Assembly (NCBI RefSeq): GCF_012933465.1
Contig: NZ_JABBND010000006.1
Coordinates: 124,001 to 188,000 of the forward strand
Direction: 5' to 3'
DNA from: Actinomycetospora sp. TBRC 11914
GTDB lineage: Bacteria; Actinomycetota; Actinomycetes; Mycobacteriales; Pseudonocardiaceae
DNA: 64,000 nucleotides
Shown here: piece by piece, positions 8,763-17,109 of the stretch
Numbering within the stretch: position 1 is the first letter of the stretch
How the letters are laid out: each line of letters begins with the position of its first letter
The notes under the pieces: model-generated
What the model was told of the DNA's origin: nothing
What the model saw: the letters and a program-made list of their open reading frames with translations, nothing else
Database searches by the model: none
Program-made: the position numbers and the translations under genes

Positions 8763-9506
8763 TCAGAAGGTGCCCGGTGGGTGGGTTCGCTGGTGGGCGG
8801 AGCTGGTGACGTTGTCGTTGAGCCACTGCGCGACGTCGGTGACCTTGATGTTGGTGTCCTGGGAGGACTTGACCAGCATCCGGAACGCGCCGTGGTCGTC
8901 GACCTTGAAGCGCTCCATGAGGATGCCCTTGGCCCGCCCGATGAGGTCGCGGCTGTCCACGGCGCGCTGCAGGTGTCTGGCCTGCTCGGTGCCGTAGAGC
9001 AGCAGGGCGGCCTGCAGCCCGAACAGCCCGGCCAGGGTCAGGGCGTGCTCGTCGAGGGCGTTCGGGGCCTCGGAGTAGAGGTTCAGGGCGCCGTGCATCC
9101 CGCCGTCGGTGGAGAGCTGGATCGAGGTCAATGCCTGGAAGCCGACGCCCACCACGATCGGCGCGTACCGGGGCCAGCGCCCGGCGTCGGCCCCGGTGAG
9201 GTCGTGGGCGACGACCATCCCGTCGTCGGGCGGGTCCTCGATCGCAGTGATGCAGGGGCCCTCGTCGAGCTCGGACTGGGTCTCGTCGAGCTTGCGGACG
9301 CTCTGGCGGGTCGGGTGGCGGGTCTCGATGCGACCGTGCTCGGTGATCGAGATGCTACCGGCGTCGACCCCCGGGATCGTCTCCACGGCCGACGCGACGA
9401 TCTGACCGAGGGTCTGCTCGAGGTCGTGGATACTGCGGTGCCCGGTCAACTCGCGCGCGGCGGCGCGCAGGGCGGCGACGAGTCGATGGTCCTGGGCAGT
9501 CGGCAT
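8763..9506 (-). CDS. GAF and ANTAR domain transcription antiterminator
   Basis: A 247-residue protein. The GAF domain spans ~15-165 (LDEGPCITAIEDPPDDGMVV, MHGALNLYSEAPNALDE). The C-terminal ANTAR domain spans ~175-235 (LQRAVDSRDLIGRAKGILME, then FRMLVKSSQDTNIKVTDVA). GAF-ANTAR proteins bind paired hexaloop RNA hairpins and block termination in response to the GAF ligand. The start at 9506 has AGGAG at a good distance. It is close in sequence to the protein at 11069-11815, which shares LQRAVDSRD and SSQDTN, so they are paralogues. The ligand and RNA targets are unknown. Confidence 0.9.
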   Translation of the reverse strand: MPTAQDHRLVAALRAAARELTGHRSIHDLEQTLGQIVASAVETIPGVDAGSISITEHGRIETRHPTRQSVRKLDETQSELDEGPCITAIEDPPDDGMVVAHDLTGADAGRWPRYAPIVVGVGFQALTSIQLSTDGGMHGALNLYSEAPNALDEHALTLAGLFGLQAALLLYGTEQARHLQRAVDSRDLIGRAKGILMERFKVDDHGAFRMLVKSSQDTNIKVTDVAQWLNDNVTSSAHQRTHPPGTF

Positions 9507-10071
9507 CAAGGTGCTCCTGGGCTCGCGGCGCGGGCCGGGGGAGCACGATTCCGGGACCGATCGCACCCGTCCGCGACGTCGATCGCGGCGCTTGGTCGTC
9601 GAGCGACCCGACGTGGACGGAATGCCTCGGCGGTTCTTCAGGCTCCCCGCCAGCAGATCGCGGCCGTATGGTCGACCGACACACCCAGACCGTACAACGA
9701 ACAGCTTGTCCACCCTGCGCGCGGTGAGGTGTCGTTCGGCTGCGCCGGCGGTCGAGCCAATGGCGGGTTCGGTCCGATTCTGCTGATCGGTGCCCCCGGT
9801 GACGACCCCGCCGCCACAGGTGCTCCTGCGGCGGGCGGAGCCGCCCCGACCGGCTGCGTTGGTGAACCGGAACGAGGGCGCCATGACGCACCTCAGGTAC
9901 CGACACCACCGCTCGAACCGGCGCGGCAGCGGTGCCCGATCACCGGCCGCGGTGAAACCGGAGCCTCGACCAGCCCGTGCTCCCGGGCGATCTGGCAGAC
10001 CCGGGGCACCTCGTCGTGGGAGAGACCCCGCTCCGGCCACCGCCCCGCCGGGGACACCGGTGGCCGGCGCG
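9507..10071. other. Non-coding stretch between GAF-ANTAR gene and repeat protein gene
   Basis: About 565 bp upstream of the minus-strand GAF-ANTAR gene. Open frames exist on both strands, but none has a ribosome site, a family motif or high-GC codon bias that I would trust. It probably holds the GAF-ANTAR promoter and leader. Confidence 0.4.
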
Positions 10072-10605
10072 CTAGGGCTCCGGCGCGGTCTCGCGGTCGA
10101 TCTCCGCCTGTTCTCGGTCGTCCCGTTCCCGGTAGCGGGCCCCCGCGCTGCGCGAGCGATCAAGACGCTCTGCAGCGCGGAGCACCGCCTCGTGGGCACG
10201 GCCCAGAGCTGCATCGACCCGGTTGAGTTGTTCGATCGTGGGGACCTGCATCGCACGGGCCAGGTCGTCCAGCGAGGCTTCGCGCCGATCGGCCCGTTGC
10301 TCGCGTGCGTCCGCCCTAGTCTCTCGCCGGTCCGCGATCTCGTCACGCTCGTCGGCCAGGTCGTCGCGTCGATCTGCGGCTGCATCCCGAGCGTCGGCCC
10401 GCGTCTGCCGCTCCCGCGCTGCCACATCTCGGGCGTCGGCCCGCGTCTGCCGCTCCCGCGCTGCCACATCCCGGGCGTCGGCCGGCGCGTCCCGCTCCTC
10501 CGCCGCCAGGTCGGCGTGATGGTCTGGCTTCGCCTGGACACGGGCGTTGAGCCCCTTGCCTGGAGCAGATCGTCGAGAGATCGACTTCTTGGTCACGATG
10601 TTCAC
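10072..10605 (-). CDS. Arg/Asp-rich helical repeat protein of unknown function
   Basis: About 177 residues, dominated by a repeating 'R-D-x-x-A-D-x-R' motif (DARDVAARERQTRA repeated, DRRDDLADERDEIADRRETR). This predicts a long, highly charged coiled coil. Two exact 14-residue units come from a 42-bp tandem DNA repeat (10391-10474). The C-terminus (IEQLNRVDAALGRAHEAVLR) is also helical. The start is uncertain: GTG 10605 (VNIVTKKS) is chosen as the first start before clean coding sequence, though its ribosome site is weak and the frame stays open to 10824. Lying among ANTAR genes, it may be a structural or DNA-associated partner, but nothing proves it. Confidence 0.6.
   Translation of the reverse strand: MNIVTKKSISRRSAPGKGLNARVQAKPDHHADLAAEERDAPADARDVAARERQTRADARDVAARERQTRADARDAAADRRDDLADERDEIADRRETRADAREQRADRREASLDDLARAMQVPTIEQLNRVDAALGRAHEAVLRAAERLDRSRSAGARYRERDDREQAEIDRETAPEP
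10391..10474 (-). repeat. 42-bp tandem duplication inside the repeat-protein gene
   Basis: Two consecutive 42-bp units (10391-10432 and 10433-10474) differ at one base. They encode two copies of the 14-residue block beginning RDVAARERQT. A shorter, diverged third unit follows. In-frame expansion of a coiled-coil gene is the simplest explanation. Confidence 0.85.
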
Positions 10606-10771
10606 CGGCTCGCTGATGATCAGTCGGGGTGTCCCTTCGTCTTGGCTGAGTCTGCCCGACGGCGTCGTTCGACGGGCGGGCTCTGAGGAGCCTTCTGGTG
10701 GCTGGCGTGAGGCCGGCGCTGGGCGGAACGTGCCCCCGCGGGGCGGGCTGTCGATCGGCTGCGTCTGCGAC

Positions 10772-10978
10772 TCAGCTCCACGTGCTTGCGCGGACCTCCC
10801 ACTCGGCGAGGACGAGGTCGGCAACGTCGGCGACGGTCATCTCCACCTGGTGGGCCCATCCGTGCAGCAGGAAGAGCGCCCCGGTCACGGTGCAGCGATG
10901 GCGCTCACTGAGGATGCCCAGGGCGCAGTTGATCCGGTCGCGGGGCTCGTCGGCCGCCGAGGGGTCGGTGTCGCTCAT
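10772..10978 (-). CDS. Single-domain ANTAR protein
   Basis: Only 68 residues, almost entirely an ANTAR-type helical domain: RINCALGILSERHRC, then GALFLLHGWAHQVEMTVADV. There is no sensor domain. The start ATG at 10978 is supported by GAGAGGAACCAG. A stand-alone ANTAR could compete with or join the larger GAF-ANTAR proteins on either side; that is inference. It lies 90 bp downstream of the stop of the GAF-ANTAR gene on the same strand, so the two may be co-transcribed. Confidence 0.75.
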   Translation of the reverse strand: MSDTDPSAADEPRDRINCALGILSERHRCTVTGALFLLHGWAHQVEMTVADVADLVLAEWEVRASTWS

Positions 10979-11068
10979 CTGGTTCCTCTCGACAGTCGCC
11001 TCGCGTGGAGGGTGCACACACGACGCCCACGGGCAGGAGACGCTGACTGTTGTGAGCGCGCTCGGGGC

Positions 11069-11815
11069 TCAGCCAGCGGGCGCGGTCCAGCCGTCGCCGT
11101 CGTGGCCGGCGTTGCGCGCCAAGGCCTCCTCGAGGAGCCATTGGGCGACGTCGACGACCTTCATGTTGGTGTCCTGCGAGGACCTCACGAGCATCTGGAA
11201 CGCCTGGTCGCCGGTCAGGTGGAACCGTTCGATGAGGATGCCCTTGGCCTGCCCGATCACATCGCGGCTGTCGACAGCTCGTTGCAGGTGTGCGGCCTGT
11301 TCGCTGCCGTAGAGCAGCATCGCGGCCTGCACGCCGAACAGGGCGGCGGTCAGGCGTGCCTCGTCGTCGAATGCGTCGGGCTCGGCCGCGTAGAGGTTGA
11401 GCGCGGATCGCATGCGCCGCCCGGTGTGAAGGTCCAGAGAGATCATCGCCCGGAACCCGGCTGTGACGGCCTGGGGAGCGAATCGGGGCCAGCGCGCCGC
11501 ATCCTCCCCGCCCAGATCGACGACGACGATGGCCCCGTCGTCCGGCGGGTTCTCCATGGCGGAGATGCAGGGTCCCTCGCGGAGCTCGCTCTGCAGACCG
11601 TCGAGCTTGGTGACCGTCTCGGTACTCGGGTTCCGGGAGCTGACGCCGCTCTCGGTGGTCGTGGAGATGCCGCCGGCGTCGGCACCTCCGACGGTGTTCA
11701 CCGCGGCGGCGACGATCTCGGCCAGGGTCTGGTCCAGGTCGCGGATGCTGTGCGTGTCAGTCAGGGTGTGCGCGGCGCGACGGAGCGAGATCGCCAGCTC
11801 CTCGTTCGTACTCAT
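11069..11815 (-). CDS. GAF and ANTAR domain transcription antiterminator
   Basis: A 248-residue paralogue of the protein at 8763-9506. The GAF landmarks are LREGPCISAMENPPDDGAIV and MRSALNLYAAEPDAFDDEA. The ANTAR landmarks are LQRAVDSRDVIGQAKGILIE and LVRSSQDTNMKVVDVAQWL. The start ATG at 11815 follows GAGGACCAG. A possible SigB-type promoter lies about 190 bp upstream (12005-12030, minus strand). The high identity of both domains suggests local gene duplication, with divergence concentrated in the first half of the GAF domain. Confidence 0.9.
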   Translation of the reverse strand: MSTNEELAISLRRAAHTLTDTHSIRDLDQTLAEIVAAAVNTVGGADAGGISTTTESGVSSRNPSTETVTKLDGLQSELREGPCISAMENPPDDGAIVVVDLGGEDAARWPRFAPQAVTAGFRAMISLDLHTGRRMRSALNLYAAEPDAFDDEARLTAALFGVQAAMLLYGSEQAAHLQRAVDSRDVIGQAKGILIERFHLTGDQAFQMLVRSSQDTNMKVVDVAQWLLEEALARNAGHDGDGWTAPAG

Positions 11816-12004
11816 CTGGTCCTCGGTCCCCTTCCCGTCTGTGTGGGACGGCTCGACGCCGCCGAGAAAGCATCGGGGCCGCACTCGAAGTCGGTGGTGT
11901 TGACTGCCTGCGCAGCGGCGGTGTGGCGGGTCGCTCGGCGTTCGCGCAACGACCGCGGGGTCGATCGCACTGAGCATCGACCTACAGCGACTTCGCAGGG
12001 TGGC

Positions 12005-12030
12005 TTACCCATTCGCTTTTTGGCCTACAC
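12005..12030 (-). promoter_or_regulatory. Possible SigB-like promoter
   Basis: On the minus strand GTGT is followed after 16 bases by GGGTAA. This fits the actinobacterial general-stress sigma consensus (GNNT, 14-16 bases, GGGTA). It lies upstream of the GAF-ANTAR gene at 11069-11815. The match is short and could be chance. Confidence 0.3.
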
Positions 12031-12118
12031 AAGCATGAGGGTCCGCGACGGGGTGGTGGGCTCACCCGAGGCCGGCGCCCACGTTGGCGCACACGGCCAC
12101 TGGAGGCTCCGTCGAGGC

Positions 12119-12580
12119 TCAGCTGAAGTACGCCCCGTGGACTTGGCCGATCCGGGCGAGGAGGTAGGTGACCTCGTCGCGCGGGTTGACGCTCAGATCG
12201 AGTCCGACGACGTCAAGCATGAAGCGTTCGGCGACGGTGGCGAGCTTGACGTTGGCGTTCTGGGAGACCCAGACCAGGGCGTCGAACGCGGCGTCGGGCT
12301 CCAGGCCGAACACTGCCATCAGCACGCCCTTGGCCTGGTCGATCGGCCCTCGGGTGTCCATGGCCCGCAGCAGCGCGTCGATGCGGCGCTCGCCCGCGCA
12401 GGCGCGTTGCTCGGCTTCCACCGCCCGTTGCAGCGTCTTGTGGGCACGTTCTCTGACGTCGCAGAGTTGCTGTTCGAGAGCAGCGCTTCGGCCGGCGGCG
12501 TCACCGCGCGCTGCCGTGCTCGAACGATCTTGTTCGTCAGACGATGAGCCCGGTGTACTGACGGGCGCGAGCCTGGTCAC
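12119..12580 (-). CDS. ANTAR domain protein with N-terminal coiled coil
   Basis: A 153-residue protein. Residues ~20-75 form a charged helix (AALEQQLCDVRERAHKTLQR), as in the coiled-coil ANTAR regulators. Residues ~80-135 form the ANTAR domain (LRAMDTRGPIDQAKGVLMAV, WVSQNANVKLATVAERFM). The start GTG at 12580 is chosen because AGGAG lies eight bases upstream; earlier in-frame starts lack a ribosome site. It is the last of the ANTAR cluster before the AICE remnant begins. The RNA target is unknown. Confidence 0.8.
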   Translation of the reverse strand: MTRLAPVSTPGSSSDEQDRSSTAARGDAAGRSAALEQQLCDVRERAHKTLQRAVEAEQRACAGERRIDALLRAMDTRGPIDQAKGVLMAVFGLEPDAAFDALVWVSQNANVKLATVAERFMLDVVGLDLSVNPRDEVTYLLARIGQVHGAYFS

Positions 12581-12820
12581 GTCGCTCTCCTGCGTGATCG
12601 TGCGCGGGAGCTGAAGCAGTCTCGCGATGTGAGCCGCCGGAGCTTCGTTGAAAGCCGCAACGCGCCACGATGTCCACGATGCGAAGTGGCTATACACAAG
12701 ACGACCACAACTGGTCGTGTGCAGTCAATCGCTGTGGGCGAGATTCATGGGCTTGCCATGTGCCGCTCGCGCTGGGTGGGCCGCGCAGTTTCCTGTCTTC
12801 AGACTCGCCGGGCGGTTCAC

Positions 12821-13010
12821 TGGGACGTCCTGTCCTACGCCTGGCAGCGCGCGACCTCCGGCTCCTCGTGGCAGGAGGACTGTGAGCGTCTCGGTGGACT
12901 GCTCGAGTGGGCCCGCGTCGTCGAGGTGACCGACGGCGACAACGGCTGGCCCGTCCACCTCCACGTCCTGCTCTGCTTCCGCGAACAGGTCTCCGCCGAC
13001 CTCGCGCCGC
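12821..13010 (+). pseudogene. Fragment of an AICE replication initiator gene
   Basis: An internal piece of about 63 codons (WDVLSYAWQRATSGSSWQED onward, through GWPVHLHVLLCFREQVSADL). It is nearly identical to residues ~199-259 of the intact Rep protein encoded at 20711-22114. It includes the HUH-type H-L-H motif but lacks the N-terminal region and the C-terminal Tyr region. Similarity stops abruptly near 13010. It is a relic of a second AICE, evidence that an earlier element occupied this locus. Confidence 0.85.
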
Positions 13011-13175
13011 CGCCCTCGGACCGCACGACTGCCGCGGCCGAGGAGAGAGGGATCGAGGGAGCATCAGCCTTCCTCGCCGGCCAAGGTCTGACCGGTCAAA
13101 GGTCGAGACTCGACCTCCGAAGAAGCCACTCATGCACCATCGCGGCTGACGACGCGAGCTTGCCATGTCGCCATG

Positions 13176-14078
13176 TCAGGCGGACTCGTGGCGCTGAGCA
13201 GCACGATGCCCGTCGGCGTCGCCGGTGGCGATCCAGCTGGCGAGCAGGGCATTGGCGTCGGCCGAGGGGCTGCCCGGCTCGGGGCTGTAGACGGTCATGG
13301 TCAGGCCCTGGTCGGCGGCAACGTCGAGGGTCTCGAAGTCGAAGTTCAGTGATCCGACGATGGGGTGGTTGAACCGTTTGACGCCGTTCTGGTGCAGCCG
13401 GACGTCGTGGCGGGCCCAGAGCGTGCGGAAGGCCTCGCTGCGGGTGGACAGCTCCCCGACGAGGTCGGAGAGGTCGCGGTCGAACGGGTCGCGGCCGGCC
13501 TCGGTGCGCAGGATGGCCACCGCGCGTTCCGCGGCGGCGGTCCAGTCGGGGTGGAAGTCCCCGGCCCGGGGGTCGAAGAAGGTGAAGCGGGCCATGTTCG
13601 CCGGGGCGGTCGGATCGGGGTGGCGCGGGTCGGGGAACAGCGGGGCGTAGAGCGCATACCCGAGCGGGTTGGCCGTGACGATGTCCAGGCGCGGGTTGCG
13701 CACGATGGCGGGGATGTCGGTGATCGCCTCGACGATGCGGGCGACGGCGGGCCGCACGGTGCGCGGGCCACGGCGCTTGGCGCGGGCGGTGGTGTTCGCG
13801 GCGCGGCAGAGGTCGAACAGGTGGGCGCGTTCGGCATCGTCGAGCTGTAGGGCGCGGGACAGTGCGTCGAGGACGGCTTCGGAGACGCCTTGCAACTTGC
13901 CCCGCTCGAGTTGGGCGTAATACTCCACCGAGAGCCCAGCCAGCGTGGCGACTTCCTGGCGGCGCAGCCCGGGCACGCGGCGAGTCGAGCCGTCGTAGGA
14001 GGGCAGACCGGCCTCCTGTGGGGTGATCCGGGCCCGCCGGGTGGTCAGGAACTCGCTGACCTCGCTGCGGTTGTCCAC
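13176..14078 (-). CDS. XRE-type regulator with MmyB-like ligand-binding domain
   Basis: A 300-residue regulator. The N-terminal helix-turn-helix is VPGLRRQEVATLAGLSVEYY (residues ~35-55) with QLERGKLQGVSEAVLDALSR. The C-terminal MmyB-like domain is recognisable by NPRLDIVTANPLGYALYAP, MARFTFFDP and VKRFNHPIVGSLNFDFE. Such regulators usually repress a divergent efflux or dehydrogenase operon, as found here 147 bp away. The GTG at 14078 (VDNRSEVSEFL) is the first plausible start, with no strong ribosome site. Domain assignment is firm; the ligand (the family binds fatty-acid-like molecules) is unknown. Confidence 0.88.
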   Translation of the reverse strand: MDNRSEVSEFLTTRRARITPQEAGLPSYDGSTRRVPGLRRQEVATLAGLSVEYYAQLERGKLQGVSEAVLDALSRALQLDDAERAHLFDLCRAANTTARAKRRGPRTVRPAVARIVEAITDIPAIVRNPRLDIVTANPLGYALYAPLFPDPRHPDPTAPANMARFTFFDPRAGDFHPDWTAAAERAVAILRTEAGRDPFDRDLSDLVGELSTRSEAFRTLWARHDVRLHQNGVKRFNHPIVGSLNFDFETLDVAADQGLTMTVYSPEPGSPSADANALLASWIATGDADGHRAAQRHESA

Positions 14079-14225
14079 GGTCCCGACGCTACGACGCGGG
14101 CGCGGGTCGTGGGGTGGGCTGTCAGTACACCGGTCAGCAGCCCCTCGCCCACCCGCCGGCGAGGGCGTTGTCTCGAGGTCGCCGGAGCGCACCGCTCCGG
14201 GCAGATGCTTCGAGGAGATGGCGGT

Positions 14226-15695
14226 ATGACATCGGACGGCGCGGCCGGCGAAGCGGCCACGACGTCGCGGGATGCGACGGTGGTGGTCGCCTCGGCCGGG
14301 GTGCTGTTGACCTTGGTCGCGTTCACCACGCCTCTGTCGACCCTGGTCGAAACCGCGGCCGGTGTGGCCGCCGGCGCGGGTCCGCAGGCGTGGATTCTCT
14401 CGGCCATGAGCCTGGGCTGCGCGGCCGGGCTGATGGCCGGCGGCGCGATCGGCGACGAGCGCGGCCGGCGGCGGGTGTTCGTGATCGGCGCCGGCCTGCT
14501 CGCGGTGACCTCGCTGCTGGCCGGCCTCGCACCCAACGCGGGGTGGCTGGTGGCGATGCGCATCGGGCAGGGCCTGGGCGGTGCCGCGGTGATGGCCTGT
14601 GGGCTGGGCCTGATCGGCCGAGCCTTTCCGACCGGGCGCGAGCGCTCCCGCGCGACTGCCGCCTGGGGGGCAGCATTGGGCGGCGGGGTGGCGGTCGGGC
14701 CGCTGGTGGCCGCCGCACTGACCGCAGTCGGCGGCTGGCGGTTGCCCTATGTGGTGATCGCCGCCGCGTCGGTGGTCCTTGCGGTGACCGCCCGGCTGCT
14801 GCTCGCCGAGTCCCGTGCCGCGGCCCCGCGCCCGGTCGATGTGCTCGGAACCGTGCTGTTGCCCGGCGGGGTGGCCGCGCTGCTGGCCGGGCTGGTGCAA
14901 GGCCGCAGTGACTGGACCGCGCCGGACACGGTGGTGCTGCTGGTCGCCGCCATCGCCCTGCTGGCGGGGTTCGTGGTCGTCGAGCACCACTCGCGGCACC
15001 CGATGCTCGATCTGGGCCTGTTCCGACGGCCCGACTTCGTCGGCGCCACCGTCGCCGCGGTCGGGGCCGGCGCCGGCGTCCTCGCGTTGGCGAACTTCGT
15101 GCCCACCGTTCTCGAGCGGGGTCTCGGGGTCAGCACGATGCTGGCCTCGGTGGTGCTGCTGGCGTGGTCGGCGACCAGCGCGGTCACCGCGTACGCCGCC
15201 CGCTGGTTCCCCGAGACCGTCACCCCACGCGCGCTGCTCGTCGGCGGCCTGGCCGGCGTCACGGTCGGACAACTGTCGCTGCTCGGGCTCGGCGTCGAGA
15301 GCAGCCCCGCCCGGCTGGTGCCCGGCCTGCTGGTGGCCGGAGCGGCCAACGGCGTACTCAACGCTGCGCTGGGCCGCCAGGCCGTTGCCAGCGTCCCCGC
15401 CGAACGAAGCGGCATGGGCTCGGGCGCCAACAACACCGCCCGCTACCTCGGCTCCGCGCTCGGCATCGCCATCTGCGCGGTCCTGGTCACCAGCGGCGGC
15501 ACCCGACCCGCATCCATCCTCGCCGGCTGGAACGTCGCTGTCGTGGCCACCGCCGCGATCTCCGCCGTGTGCGCGCTGGTCGCCCTCGCCGCCCGCGATC
15601 ACCACACCGCCGAGACCTCCACGCGACCCGAGGGCGACCCGGCCGCCGCGACCCCCGCGACCGCGCCCGCAGGAAAGGACACCCACGATGGCTGA
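14226..15695 (+). CDS. MFS drug-type exporter (EmrB/QacA-like)
   Basis: A 489-residue transporter with about 14 hydrophobic segments. The family motif A lies between TM2 and TM3 (AGGAIGDERGRRRVFVIGAG) and motif C-like Gly-rich sequence in TM5 (WGAALGGGVAVGPLVAAA). It should export a small hydrophobic compound using the proton gradient. The start ATG has GAGGAG upstream. Its stop overlaps the start of the next gene by eight bases, so the four genes 14226-17517 form one operon controlled from the divergent MmyB-like regulator. Confidence 0.88.
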   Translation: MTSDGAAGEAATTSRDATVVVASAGVLLTLVAFTTPLSTLVETAAGVAAGAGPQAWILSAMSLGCAAGLMAGGAIGDERGRRRVFVIGAGLLAVTSLLAGLAPNAGWLVAMRIGQGLGGAAVMACGLGLIGRAFPTGRERSRATAAWGAALGGGVAVGPLVAAALTAVGGWRLPYVVIAAASVVLAVTARLLLAESRAAAPRPVDVLGTVLLPGGVAALLAGLVQGRSDWTAPDTVVLLVAAIALLAGFVVVEHHSRHPMLDLGLFRRPDFVGATVAAVGAGAGVLALANFVPTVLERGLGVSTMLASVVLLAWSATSAVTAYAARWFPETVTPRALLVGGLAGVTVGQLSLLGLGVESSPARLVPGLLVAGAANGVLNAALGRQAVASVPAERSGMGSGANNTARYLGSALGIAICAVLVTSGGTRPASILAGWNVAVVATAAISAVCALVALAARDHHTAETSTRPEGDPAAATPATAPAGKDTHDG

Positions 15696-16008
15696 CCGCC
15701 CACACCCGCTCACGCTGGCTCCGAAACTCGCCGAGCTCAACACCGAGGTGCTCTTCGGCGACATCTGGGAGCGCCCCGAGCTCTCCAAGCGTGACCGCAG
15801 CCTGATCACGGTCGCCTCGCTGGTCTCGCTCTATCGCACCGAACAGCTCGGGTTCCACCTGGCCCGTGCGATCGAGAACGGCGTCACCCGCGACGAGCTC
15901 GTCGAAGCCATCACCCACCTGGCGTTCTACGCCGGCTGGCCGACCGCGGTCACCGCGCTGGGCCAGCTGCAGACCATCCTCCCCGAGGAAGACGAGGCGT
16001 CGTCGTGA
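15688..16008 (+). CDS. Carboxymuconolactone decarboxylase family protein
   Basis: A 106-residue protein of the CMD fold. Typical segments are FGDIWERPELSKRDRSLITV, EQLGFHLARAIENGVTRDEL and THLAFYAGWPTAVTAL. It lacks the CxxC redox motif of AhpD-type members, so it resembles the decarboxylase/isomerase branch, with His in the conserved helix. Members of this branch often sit beside cupins and dehydrogenases. ATG 15688 has AGGAAAGG upstream. Its TGA overlaps the next start (GTGA), indicating translational coupling. Confidence 0.88.
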   Translation: MADRPHPLTLAPKLAELNTEVLFGDIWERPELSKRDRSLITVASLVSLYRTEQLGFHLARAIENGVTRDELVEAITHLAFYAGWPTAVTALGQLQTILPEEDEASS

Positions 16009-17042
16009 AGGCGACCCTGATCCACGGCGCGGGCGACATCCGCGTCGAACACGTCCCCGACCCCGAGCTCGTCGAGCCCACCGACGCCATCGTGCGCGTC
16101 GTGCGCGCCGCGATCTGCGGCTCCGACCTGTGGCCCTACGCCTCCGCGCCGGTCGACGAGGCCGGCGCCCCCATCGGGCACGAGTTCATCGGCGTCGTCG
16201 AGGACGTCGGCGCCGAGGTCACCGGCGTCGCCGCCGGCGACCTCGTCGTCGCCCCGTTCACCTTCGCCGACGGCACCTGCGAGTACTGCCGAGAAGGCCT
16301 GCACACCGCCTGCCCGAACCGCGGGGTATTCGGCACCCGCGGCGCCGGCGGCGGCCAGGCCGACGCCGTCCGGGTGCCGCTGGCGACCGGCACCCTGGTC
16401 AAGCTGCCGGTGGCCGCGGACTCCGAGCTGCTGGGTTCCTTGCTGACCCTCGCCGACGTGTTCTCCACCGGCCACCACGCCGCGGTCACCGCCGGCGTGC
16501 TCGCCGGCGACTCGGTCACCGTCGTCGGCGACGGCGCGGTCGGCCTGTCCGCGGTGCTGGCGGCCAAGCGCCTCGGCGCCGAGCAGATCGTCCTCATGGG
16601 CCACCACCGGAACCGCACCGACCTGGGCCGGGAGTTCGGCGCCACCGACGTGGTCGCCGAGCGCGGCGACGAGGGCGTGGCGAAGGTCCGCGACCTCACC
16701 AAGGGCCAGGGCACCCGCCGCGTCCTGGAATGCGTCGGGCTGCTGCCCGCGCTCGAGACCGCCGAAGGCGTCGCCCGCGCCGGCGGGGTCATCAGCCGCG
16801 TCGGCGTCCCGCAGTACACCGACGGTCCGATCGGGTTCGCCGCGATGTTCGGCGCCAACCTCACCCTCACCGGCGGTCCGGCGCCCGCCCGGGCCTACAT
16901 CGAGACCCTGCTGCCCGACGTCCTCGACGGCACCATCGCCCCCGGCCGGGTCTTCGACCGCGCCGTCGACCTCGACGGCGTCCCCGAGGGCTACCAGGCC
17001 ATGGCCGACCGCCAGGCACTCAAGGTCCTCGTCACTCCGTGA
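16005..17042 (+). CDS. Zinc-dependent medium-chain alcohol dehydrogenase
   Basis: A 345-residue MDR enzyme. The catalytic zinc ligands lie in ICGSDLWPY (Cys) and IGHEFIGVVEDVG (His-Glu). Part of the structural zinc loop is seen as CEYCREGLHTAC, with the usual first Cys not obvious. The Rossmann motif is VVGDGAVGLSAVLAAKRLGA. It oxidises an alcohol or reduces an aldehyde with NAD(P). GTG 16005 overlaps the preceding stop by four bases. The operon setting (exporter, CMD-like protein, cupin) suggests detoxification of a reactive carbonyl or aromatic compound, which is inference. Confidence 0.9.
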   Translation: MKATLIHGAGDIRVEHVPDPELVEPTDAIVRVVRAAICGSDLWPYASAPVDEAGAPIGHEFIGVVEDVGAEVTGVAAGDLVVAPFTFADGTCEYCREGLHTACPNRGVFGTRGAGGGQADAVRVPLATGTLVKLPVAADSELLGSLLTLADVFSTGHHAAVTAGVLAGDSVTVVGDGAVGLSAVLAAKRLGAEQIVLMGHHRNRTDLGREFGATDVVAERGDEGVAKVRDLTKGQGTRRVLECVGLLPALETAEGVARAGGVISRVGVPQYTDGPIGFAAMFGANLTLTGGPAPARAYIETLLPDVLDGTIAPGRVFDRAVDLDGVPEGYQAMADRQALKVLVTP

Positions 17043-17048
17043 CACACC

Positions 17049-17085
17049 AGTCGGGTGGCCACGGACACGCAGCGGCCACCCGACT
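17049..17085 (+). terminator. Hairpin between dehydrogenase and cupin genes
   Basis: A perfect 12-bp stem (AGTCGGGTGGCC / GGCCACCCGACT) around a 13-base loop in the 67-bp gap between 17042 and 17110. No T tract follows. It may be a partial terminator or an mRNA-stability element that uncouples cupin expression from the upstream genes. Confidence 0.5.
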
Positions 17086-17109
17086 CGTGACCCCGAGAAG
17101 GGAACAAGC

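Noticed and set aside
10391-10474. CRISPR-like repeat
   Set aside because: The 42-bp units are directly adjacent with no spacers and lie in phase inside a coding sequence.
8763-10541. Extension of the GAF-ANTAR protein to 592 residues
   Set aside because: The upstream part is antisense-phase translation of the repeat-protein DNA; ATG 9506 has a good ribosome site and the normal family start.
12581-12820. Left att site of the first AICE
   Set aside because: I looked for the GGGATCGAACC core of the repeat and did not find it here or further left; it may be lost or outside the window.
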